Shown here one piece after another: positions 28,240-35,014 of a stretch of 64,000 nucleotides of DNA. The DNA is from Chromatiales bacterium (lineage in GTDB: Bacteria > Pseudomonadota > Gammaproteobacteria > Chromatiales > Chromatiaceae), in the NCBI GenBank assembly GCA_028284585.1, contig JANQRK010000110.1, positions 1 through 64,000 of the forward strand, written 5' to 3'. Every line of letters begins with the position of its first letter. Within the stretch, counting starts at the first letter, position 1. The translations under genes and the position numbers were made by a program. Under the pieces are notes generated by a model. The model saw nothing but the letters and a program-made list of their open reading frames with translations, ran no database searches and was not told the origin of the DNA.

Positions 28240-28569
28240 CTACTCCAGGTGTTTTCCGAGGCGCGCTTTGGCACGTTGCGCAGGGACCTTCTTTGTGAGT
28301 TTGCGTTTCATGGCATGGCCTTCTTCGACAGGAAGCCTGGTGCGTACGCCGGAGCAGAGCTGTTGAATGAACTGCACTCTTTTGGATGGGGTCGCGTACC
28401 GCGCCACCAATGATGTCATCGCAAGCCTCCAAGCATGCTCGTCGTCGGGCACAAGGCACCAGTAGGCGTTCGGTTTCTTCTCCTTCGTACGCAGTGGGTA
28501 ACGTATATCAACGGCCTTGTGGCACCAAGTTATTCTCCGACTGTAGGCCGCCGAAGCAGGCTGAAACAC
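28240..28569 (-). CDS. Unrecognised open frame in low-GC insertion segment
   Basis: Up to 109 codons; the more plausible part is the last 85 residues (RYPLRTKEKKPNAYWCLVPD onward), a basic protein with a Lys/Arg-rich C-terminus (MKRKLTKKVPAQRAKARLG). I recognise no family. It lies exactly at the left edge of the segment that interrupts the TRAP operon, so it may be a fragment of a mobile element. No convincing ribosome binding site. Confidence 0.35.
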   Translation of the reverse strand: MFQPASAAYSRRITWCHKAVDIRYPLRTKEKKPNAYWCLVPDDEHAWRLAMTSLVARYATPSKRVQFIQQLCSGVRTRLPVEEGHAMKRKLTKKVPAQRAKARLGKHLE

Positions 28570-28794
28570 TCGTCGCTACCGAGGATTACTCGCCATCGCT
28601 TCGCTGTCCCTGGCGCGCAGCGGCAGAATAATGGCGACAAAAAAATACTCAATGAGCTTGGAAGCTATGGTGATATTTTCAACCGGCACCCGGGTTCTGA
28701 CTCTGCCTAAAAACTCCCCAGACCCAGAATGCCCCGGCAACCCAGGGCGAATTGCATCTCCCTGGCAAGATCAACTTATACAAGGACTTAAGCT
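28570..28794. other. Leader region of the symporter gene
   Basis: 225 bp of lower GC content preceding the symporter. An AAGGA ribosome binding site sits about 10 bases before the ATG at 28795. A short open frame from 28631 runs into the symporter start (overlap TATGA), which could be a leader peptide, but I see no support beyond the overlap. Confidence 0.4.
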
Positions 28795-30069
28795 ATGACC
28801 TTAACTATTCGAATCCTGATCAGCATGATGCTGGGGCTGATCGTCGGCTTAATCCTTCACGCATTAACCAATATCGAAGCGATTCCGGCTTCTTTGGCTA
28901 CCTCCATCCAGGATTATCTGATTGACGGCCTATTTGACCTGATAGGTCAGATTTTTGTGATCTCACTCAAGCTACTGGTCGTTCCCCTGGTTTTTGTTTC
29001 CCTGGTATGCGGCTGTAGCTCTCTGGGCGATCAAAGCCGAATGGGCGTCATGGCCATCAAAACTCTGGGGTTGTATATGGGTACCACCGCTATCGCCATC
29101 ACTCTGGCACTGATGATCGGGCAACTCATTTCTCCAGGAAGTGGGATGTCGATGGCACCGGAAACCAGCTTCACCCCTACCGAAGCACCTTCGTTGAAAG
29201 AGGTGGTGATCAACATTTTTCCCAGCAACCCCGTCCAGGCCATGTCTGAAGGCAACATGCTACAGATCATCGTTTTCTCGCTGCTGATGGGCGTTGCCAT
29301 CGCCCGGAGCGGCAAAGCTGGTGAAAAAGCGCGCGGTGTGTTCGAGGCTTTCAATGAAGTGATTATGAGCATGGTCACTATTCTGATGCACCTCGCACCC
29401 TATGGGGTGTTCTGCCTCCTAGCAAAACTTTTTGCCGGACTGGGATATAGCGCTATCGGCGATCTCTTTGATTATTTTATTTGCGTGGTTCTAGTGTTAT
29501 TGATTCATGCACTGCTGGTCTATCCACTGATACTGAGCCTGTTCACGCGTTTGAACCCTATTACCTTCTTTATGAATATCCGTCCGGCCATGCTTTTTGC
29601 CTTTAGCACCTCATCCAGCAGCGCAACTCTTCCCGTCACCTTGACTGTCGCTGAAAACCGTTTGGGGGTCGGCAACTCCGTGGCTTCATTCACTCTTCCG
29701 CTAGGCGCCACCATCAACATGGATGGCACCGCGATCATGCAGGGAGTGGCTACTGTTTTTATCGCTCAGGCTTTCAATGTGGATATTGGACTGGGCGGTT
29801 ATCTGATGGTGATCTTAACAGCGACTTTAGCTTCTGTCGGTACGGCTGGCGTTCCCGGTGTCGGCCTGATCACCCTGACTATGGTATTGCAACAGGTCGG
29901 CCTTCCCGTCGAAGGTGTTGCCCTGATTATCGGGGTGGATCGCCTGCTCGACATGATGCGCACAGCCGTCAATATCTCTGGAGATTCCATGGTCGCCACC
30001 ATCATTGGTCACCAGGAAAAACAGCTCGACGTCGACCGATTTAACGACCGTTCAGATGTCACAGCCTGA
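28795..30069 (+). CDS. Dicarboxylate/amino acid:cation symporter (DAACS, GltP-like)
   Basis: 424 residues, the normal length. The family landmarks are intact: the serine-rich hairpin SSSSATLPVT, NMDGTAIMQGVATVFIAQ in TM7, the HP2 region GTAGVPGVGLI and the substrate-binding helix DRLLDMMRTAVNISGDS. It should import a dicarboxylate or acidic amino acid with Na+ or H+ in the cytoplasmic membrane. Base composition is clearly lower in GC than the photosynthesis or msh genes, and it sits between two ends of a broken TRAP transporter, so it was probably gained by transfer. Confidence 0.93.
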   Translation: MTLTIRILISMMLGLIVGLILHALTNIEAIPASLATSIQDYLIDGLFDLIGQIFVISLKLLVVPLVFVSLVCGCSSLGDQSRMGVMAIKTLGLYMGTTAIAITLALMIGQLISPGSGMSMAPETSFTPTEAPSLKEVVINIFPSNPVQAMSEGNMLQIIVFSLLMGVAIARSGKAGEKARGVFEAFNEVIMSMVTILMHLAPYGVFCLLAKLFAGLGYSAIGDLFDYFICVVLVLLIHALLVYPLILSLFTRLNPITFFMNIRPAMLFAFSTSSSSATLPVTLTVAENRLGVGNSVASFTLPLGATINMDGTAIMQGVATVFIAQAFNVDIGLGGYLMVILTATLASVGTAGVPGVGLITLTMVLQQVGLPVEGVALIIGVDRLLDMMRTAVNISGDSMVATIIGHQEKQLDVDRFNDRSDVTA

Positions 30070-30101
30070 TGATTTCTTTGATGACAAAGGAACCAGGCTG
30101 T
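30061..30101 (+). terminator. Long hairpin overlapping the symporter stop codon
   Basis: ACAGCCTG (30061-30068) pairs with CAGGCTGT (30094-30101), and inside it TTTCTTTG pairs with CAAAGGAA around an ATGA loop, giving an almost continuous 16-bp stem. The stop codon (30067-30069) lies in the left arm. No T tract follows, so it may stabilise the mRNA 3' end rather than terminate transcription by itself. Confidence 0.5.
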
Positions 30102-30272
30102 TGTGCACTATGCAGGGCGCTCAGTTTTGATCCCGCAACCAGAGCCTTGAGTCGGTGACTTTTGTTCAACGGGACAACCAGCTCTTGTCGCTGAGTAGGC
30201 AATGAATCACCCGACATACACTATTTTTTTTGCAACTACAGTTCGTGCTTGAAGAAAAAACATAGTTGAGCG

Positions 30273-30512
30273 TTGCCGCATGCGGTGCGTGAAGAGATTC
30301 GAAAGCGCGCGGCAAGTCGGGTACTGGACGACGAAAGTCCGCTGGTGGTAGTCGAGGGCCTGGGTATTCAGCGCTCTTGTATCTACAACTGCTTGAACCA
30401 ACACCGCCGTTGGGGCGAGGTTGGACTTGAGACCGAACCGATCCCGGGGCGCCCGATCTACCTGGTGCTCGATGGTCAACCCGTTCATCGACCGGGAAAG
30501 GTGCGCGACTTT
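30273..30512 (+). mobile_element. IS630-family transposase relic with internal deletion
   Basis: The first 61 codons encode the IS630 helix-turn-helix region (AVREEIRKRAASRVL ... LGIQRSCIYNCLNQHRRWGE ... PIPGRP). The frame then jumps directly to the second-Asp segment of the DDE domain (IYLVLDGQPVHRPGKVRDF), so the part with the first catalytic Asp is gone. After residue 80 it passes, still in frame, into TRAP permease sequence. No terminal inverted repeats are evident. Non-functional. Confidence 0.8.
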
Positions 30513-30905
30513 GCCGCCGCCGCAATCACCAAGAGCGACCCAATCAAGACCGGGATCCAGGGTTTTTCCTATGACATTCGCACCGCGATTCTGCCTTTGT
30601 CGTTCGCCTTCAATACGCAGCTCTTGCTGATCGGTATCGGCAATGGATTCGAGTTGTTGCTGGTGATCAGCTCTGCGGTGATCGCGATGCTGTTGTTCGT
30701 CGTGGATGGCAGTGCCGCGCAATAGGCCGGCCTTGATTTGGACTGGGAGATCGTCAACCTGCAGGACGCGGCCGATCGACCGCCGAAGCAGCTGATGTTC
30801 TTCCCGGCGCTGGCGCTACTTGGATTGCTTGCTTGGTTACATCACCGCCGCCTGGCGGCGCAAGGGTCTGCACCGCAGACCACAGAGCAGCGAAAGCCGC
30901 TGGCC
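30513..30905 (+). pseudogene. TRAP transporter fused permease (4TM/12TM), 3' remnant
   Basis: The frame continues from the IS630 relic with the C-terminal region of a fused TRAP permease: SDPIKTGIQGFSYDIRTAIL, the membrane segment LLLIGIGNGFELLLVISSAV, then a short join to GSAAQ. A TAG at 30723-30725 interrupts the frame, after which the same frame goes on as AGLDLDWEIVNLQ and DRPPKQLMFFPALALLGLLA, the typical end of TAXI-associated permeases. It is thus the far end of the operon whose receptor starts at 28061. Confidence 0.8.
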
Positions 30906-30990
30906 TATCGAAAACCCTGCCGCCGCTCCGCCGGACAACCTCGGGAACCAATGCCTAGACACTGCCCCAGCGCGCCCCAGCCAGCGCGCC

Positions 30991-31497
30991 TCAGAAGTTG
31001 TCTTCCAAATACCCGGTTATCGAAACCCTAAACAGCGACGAACAATTAGCGGAACTGCGCGAGGCATCAAATCTCACCGTATCGCCAGCATCAGCATAGA
31101 TGGTCACCGGATAGGTCATTTGGTTGACGTAAGACGGGTTTGGCGTACCAAAGGTACTTGCCGTGGCGCGCCCCAAGGGGAACATCACCAAATTGGGGCT
31201 ACTCGGTCGCGCGATACGAATCCTGGGGTTCAACGAGAAGATGCAAGAATTCAGGCCAGTGTCCACTGCCGCCGAGGTGATCACCAACCGCTTGTTCGGA
31301 GGGACGGTAGTCAGATCCACCGGTAGCGTGACGGCGGCGCCCTGGGGAAAAATATCTTGTTCGACGAGATTGATCACCTCTTTCGACTGCACGGTGTCCA
31401 CCGGTTGGTCGACGATCCTGACCGGAGTCGAGTATTGGGCCCAGGCCGAATTTGCAAGGAACAGCGAGACGGTAATCGATGGCAGACGGTAACGCAT
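30991..31497 (-). CDS. Exported protein of unknown function
   Basis: 168 residues from the ATG at 31497, chosen because a GAGGAG ribosome binding site lies just upstream and the product then starts with a clean signal peptide (MRYRLPSITVSLFLANSAWAQ). The mature protein is rich in Thr, Val and Pro, probably all beta, with two Cys (LNSCIF and ANCSSL) that could form a disulfide. I recognise no family. It is transcribed away from the arsenosugar genes. Confidence 0.7.
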   Translation of the reverse strand: MRYRLPSITVSLFLANSAWAQYSTPVRIVDQPVDTVQSKEVINLVEQDIFPQGAAVTLPVDLTTVPPNKRLVITSAAVDTGLNSCIFSLNPRIRIARPSSPNLVMFPLGRATASTFGTPNPSYVNQMTYPVTIYADAGDTVRFDASRSSANCSSLFRVSITGYLEDNF

Positions 31498-31928
31498 GGT
31501 GGTTCTCCTCTTGTGCCCGCCGTCGACGACGAACTGCTGGCGCAGTTTTGTGGCGTAGGCTGATTTTTCTGCGGGTATTTGCTGGCGCGCATGCACTTAT
31601 GATGCCCTTTGGGAAAGTTCCCAGTCGAATCAAATGATTAGATTTTGCGATCAAAGCCGACATGCAACGGATGCAAAAAAACTGACAGTGCGCTGCGCTG
31701 CCGTTGCCCTGTTGCCGGCAGCCCGAGACCGCGTGTTAGGCCAATTCACGCAGGCTGCGGCGCCGTAGGTCGTAAAAGGGCCCTGGAGGGTCTCGCCGAA
31801 CACCCCTGATTCGGCGAGCCCGGGACAGCCAACAGGCCTCCTCAAGCTCAACGGCGACGCGGCCTGTCCTCGCTTTTGACCGCCCAGGCTATGCGCGTAG
31901 GATCGCTAACTTCAAACCCGAGGATGCC
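31498..31928. other. Intergenic region before arsS with a strong hairpin
   Basis: 431 bp between divergent genes. It contains a perfect 9-bp stem CTCGCCGAA (31792-31800) / TTCGGCGAG (31810-31818) with a 9-base loop, about 110 bp before arsS. No T tract follows on either strand. I see no gene here and no ArsR-type site I can support. Confidence 0.5.
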
Positions 31929-32900
31929 ATGCTCGAAACGCTCGACCGACTCCTGCCCACCGAGTTTCCGGCCATACGGCGCGGCCGAACCACTACGCTA
32001 CAAGTCAATCTCGGGTACCGCTGTAATCAACAGTGTCTGCATTGTCATGTCGCCGCCGGACCCAAGCGCAGCGAGTCGATGTCGCCAGAGACGGCCGAGC
32101 AGGTGATCGAGGCGCTGCGCAGCGGACGCTTCCAAGTGCTCGACCTGACCGGTGGGGCACCGGAGCTGAACGATTCCTTCCGGCATCTCGTCGGGCAGGC
32201 GCGAGCACTTGGGTTGAAGGTCATCGACCGCTGCAACCTGACCATCCTCTTCGAGCCCGGACAGGAAGATCTGGGCGACTTTCTCGCCGATCAACAGGTC
32301 GAGATCGTTGCCTCGCTACCCTGCTATCTCGAGGACAATGTCGATCGCCAGCGCGGTAACGGCGTCTTCGAACAAAGCATCCGTGCCCTGCGCCAACTCA
32401 ACGCGCTCGGCTATGCCGACCCTGGCACCGGGCTTGCACTGAACCTGGTCTATAACCCGCAAGGGCCCACCCTACCGCCGCCGCAGGACAGCCTGGAAAA
32501 CGACTATCGCAAAGCACTGGACGAACAGTACGGCGTGCAATTCACACGGCTGCTGGCCCTGGCCAATCTGCCCATCCAACGTTTTGGCAGTACGCTGCTC
32601 TCGCATGGTCAGTTCGATGACTACATGGCGCTGCTCAAACAGGCCCACCGACCGGAGAACCTGACTGAGGTGATGTGCCGCTCGCTGGTCTCGGTCGACT
32701 GGCAAGGCTATCTGTACGACTGTGATTTCAATCAAATGCTCGGGCTCAGCATGCACAACGGGCGGGACACGCGGCTACACCTGCGCAACCTGCTGCAGCT
32801 GAAGCTCGACCAGCGGCGGATTCGGGTCGCGGACCACTGCTATGGCTGTACTGCCGGACAAGGTTCCAGCTGTGGCGGCGCACTGAGCGACACGACATGA
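31929..32900 (+). CDS. arsS: Arsenosugar biosynthesis radical SAM protein ArsS
   Basis: 323 residues. The radical SAM cluster motif is C32-x3-C36-x2-C39 (GYRCNQQCLHCH). The C-terminal DUF3641 region carries a cysteine-rich segment (HCYGCTAGQGSSCGGAL) expected to bind a second cluster. ArsS joins the 5'-deoxyadenosyl group to dimethylarsinous acid, giving dimethylarsinoyl-deoxyadenosine, the committed step to arsenosugars. All cysteines are encoded as Cys, so this is not the selenoprotein form. A GAGG ribosome binding site precedes the ATG, and the gene overlaps the next by 4 nt. Confidence 0.92.
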   Translation: MLETLDRLLPTEFPAIRRGRTTTLQVNLGYRCNQQCLHCHVAAGPKRSESMSPETAEQVIEALRSGRFQVLDLTGGAPELNDSFRHLVGQARALGLKVIDRCNLTILFEPGQEDLGDFLADQQVEIVASLPCYLEDNVDRQRGNGVFEQSIRALRQLNALGYADPGTGLALNLVYNPQGPTLPPPQDSLENDYRKALDEQYGVQFTRLLALANLPIQRFGSTLLSHGQFDDYMALLKQAHRPENLTEVMCRSLVSVDWQGYLYDCDFNQMLGLSMHNGRDTRLHLRNLLQLKLDQRRIRVADHCYGCTAGQGSSCGGALSDTT

Positions 32901-33586
32901 TCGACGGCCCAGCGCGCCTCTCGGTCATCATCCCTGCGCTAAACGAGCAAGGTGGCATGTCTGAACTGCTCAAGGATCTGTCCAGCCTGCGCAGTGCCGG
33001 GCATGAACTGATTCTGGTCGACGGCGGTAGCCATGATGCGACGCCTGCGATTGCCGAGCCCATGGTCGACCAAGTGCTCAGGGCACCGCGTGGCCGTGCC
33101 TTACAAATGAATGCCGGCGCCCAAAACGCCAGCGGTGACATCCTGTGGTTCTTGCATGCTGACAGCCGGGTACCCCAGGGTGCCGCAGCCGCCGTGCTCG
33201 CGGCCTGCTCCGCTGGGCATTCCTGGGGCCGTTTCGATGTTCGGCTATCCGGCCCTCAGAGACTCTTGCGCATGGTCGAGGCGATGATGAATCTGCGGTC
33301 TCGGGTCAGTGGTATCGCCACCGGAGACCAAGGTATCTTCGTCAGCCGCGAGCTGTTCACCGCAGTCGGCGGCTTCCCCGAGATGCCGCTGATGGAGGAC
33401 ATCGCACTGAGCAAGATACTGCGACGGGAGGCGGCGGCCTGTTGCATTCGCCGACCCTACCTGGTCACCTCGAGCCGCCGCTGGGAGTCGAACGGTATCT
33501 TGCGTACCATCTTGTTGATGTGGCGCCTGCGGCTGGCCTATGCGCTCGGCACCGCGCCGGACCGACTGGCCAGACACTACCGCTGA
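32897..33586 (+). CDS. TIGR04283-type glycosyltransferase of the arsenosugar cluster
   Basis: 229 residues, family 2 glycosyltransferase: LSVIIPALNEQGGM, the DGGSHDAT loop, and the HADSRVPQGA metal-binding motif. A basic C-terminal segment (LLMWRLRLAYALGTAPDRLARHYR) may contact the membrane. Members of TIGR04283 are repeatedly found beside arsS, as here (4-nt overlap). The exact sugar transfer is unproven. The following gene starts 10 nt beyond its stop codon. Confidence 0.87.
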   Translation: MIDGPARLSVIIPALNEQGGMSELLKDLSSLRSAGHELILVDGGSHDATPAIAEPMVDQVLRAPRGRALQMNAGAQNASGDILWFLHADSRVPQGAAAAVLAACSAGHSWGRFDVRLSGPQRLLRMVEAMMNLRSRVSGIATGDQGIFVSRELFTAVGGFPEMPLMEDIALSKILRREAAACCIRRPYLVTSSRRWESNGILRTILLMWRLRLAYALGTAPDRLARHYR

Positions 33587-33596
33587 CGATCCGCAC

Positions 33597-34232
33597 ATGA
33601 GGCGTTGCCTACAAGTGTTTGCCCGAGATCCACAGACCGGCCGGGTCAAAACACGTCTGATCCCGGCGCTTGGTGAGTTCGGCGCGGCGACCTTGTATCG
33701 GCTGATGCTGCGGGACACGCTGCAGATCGCAGGCAATACCCCCTGCGAACACCGCGAGTTATGGATCGATCGGACCGATCCGGATCCGCAGTTAATCGGA
33801 CTCGCACAGGCGCGTGCCCTCAAGCTGAAGTTCCAAGTCGGCACCGACCTGGGCGAGCGCATGCAATATGCACTGGCCAGTGCGCTGGACGATTGTGATG
33901 CCGTCGTGCTGATCGGCAGCGACTGCCCAGAGTATCAGACCGGCTACCTCGAGGCGGCCTTCGCCGCACTCGAGCATCACCCGGTGGTGATCGGCCCGGC
34001 CGCCGATGGCGGCTATGTACTGATCGGATTATGCCAACCGCAACCGATGCTGTTCTCAGATATGCCCTGGGGCAGCGATCAGGTGCTCAACGAGACCCGC
34101 CAGCGACTGCAGCAATCAGGATTGGAATGGTTCGAACTCGCAAGCTTGCACGATCTCGACCAACCGGACGACCTGGCGCGCTTCCCTCACCTGCTGGCCC
34201 GTGCCCGTGTCCCATCGCGTCCGGATGATTGA
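33597..34232 (+). CDS. TIGR04282-type glycosyltransferase-like protein of the arsenosugar cluster
   Basis: 211 residues from the ATG at 33597 (MRRCLQVFARDPQTGRVKTRL). Its start fits the family: a nucleotidyltransferase-like fold with VFARDPQTGRVKTRL, then VVLIGSDCPEYQTGYL and the GPAADGGYVLIGL motif. It is found with ArsS and TIGR04283 in many bacteria; its precise activity is unknown. The open frame extends 19 codons upstream into the preceding gene, which I reject as a start. Confidence 0.88.
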   Translation: MRRCLQVFARDPQTGRVKTRLIPALGEFGAATLYRLMLRDTLQIAGNTPCEHRELWIDRTDPDPQLIGLAQARALKLKFQVGTDLGERMQYALASALDDCDAVVLIGSDCPEYQTGYLEAAFAALEHHPVVIGPAADGGYVLIGLCQPQPMLFSDMPWGSDQVLNETRQRLQQSGLEWFELASLHDLDQPDDLARFPHLLARARVPSRPDD

Positions 34233-34292
34233 AGTCTTGGTCGATCCCCCGGCATCATGATCATCCATCCCTTGACAGAGGAATAAGCGACT

Positions 34293-34517
34293 TTGCGCTG
34301 GATCGACCGATTCCCCCTGTGGCTATTCATCATAGCGGCGCTGACGCTAGGCTTGGCGCCCTTCACACCCGAACCACATATCTGGGAAAAATCAAAACTG
34401 TTGGCCACTGGCCAATTGAGCAAACCGATCGACATCTTCGACCTAGTTCTGCACGCTGCGCCCTGGGCCTTGTTGCTCGTCAAGCTTTACCGCCGAGCCT
34501 CCACCAAGGGCACTTAG
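34293..34517 (+). CDS. Small two-span membrane protein
   Basis: 74 residues starting at a TTG with AGAGGA about ten bases upstream. Two hydrophobic spans (PLWLFIIAALTLGLAPF and LVLHAAPWALLLVKLY) flank a conserved-looking loop (HIWEKSKLLATGQLSKPIDIFDL). Similar short proteins occur widely in proteobacteria and are sometimes labelled RND transporter fragments, but they are a family of their own with unknown function. It follows the arsenosugar genes by 60 bp and precedes a pseudogene by 3 bp. Confidence 0.75.
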   Translation: MRWIDRFPLWLFIIAALTLGLAPFTPEPHIWEKSKLLATGQLSKPIDIFDLVLHAAPWALLLVKLYRRASTKGT

Positions 34518-34520
34518 CCT

Positions 34521-34825
34521 ATGAGTTCCGCCAAGCTTCTCTTCGTCTAAAACGCCGACAGCGGCCTGTTCAACACTATGGCCGACATCGGCCATTAAGT
34601 TATTTGCCCCAGACACCTATGCCTGCGCCTTGTGTGAGCTGAACCATGGCTATTTCAACGAACACAAGCAATGGCGGAGTTTTGTCGAAGGTTTCGACCG
34701 CCGCTGCAAATTCCTGCATCCGGATCAGTTCCTAAACCGCTACCCAGCAGAGCACACCGAAGTTACCCGCGGTGTTCGCGCTGGTGGTTTCAGGCCTACG
34801 TCTAGTGGGCCAGTGGGCGCGCGCT
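34521..34825 (+). pseudogene. Degraded gene for a small conserved cytoplasmic protein
   Basis: The ATG at 34521 encodes MSSAKLLFV, then a TAA where Tyr is expected, then NADSGLFNTMADIGH. One extra T shifts the frame, which resumes as KLFAPDTYACALCELNHGYF and continues through WRSFVEGFDRRCKFLHPDQFL and RYPAEHTEV. A second shift near 34770 restores LPAVFALVVSGLRLVG. The segments fit a small family of unknown function (KLLFVYNADSGL type). One nonsense codon and two frameshifts make it a clear pseudogene. About 190 bp with no feature separate it from the next gene. Confidence 0.8.
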
Positions 34826-35014
34826 AGCAGACCCGCGGCACGCCATGACTACCTGCAGAACAGGGTTCTCCCGACCGGGCACCAGCGCACCACACCACCG
34901 GCTGACACAGCATAGGCCCATTGGGCAGGGTAAACTGCCAGCATTCGGATCGGTTGCCTGCTCCCAATTACGGCGGCCCGGTACTTCAATCAAGGACAGC
35001 AAGGATATCTCGCC

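Noticed and set aside
32795-32897. ArsS as a selenoprotein
   Set aside because: Some ArsS proteins use selenocysteine in the C-terminal CxxC region, but here all positions are TGT or TGC and there is no in-frame TGA before the end.
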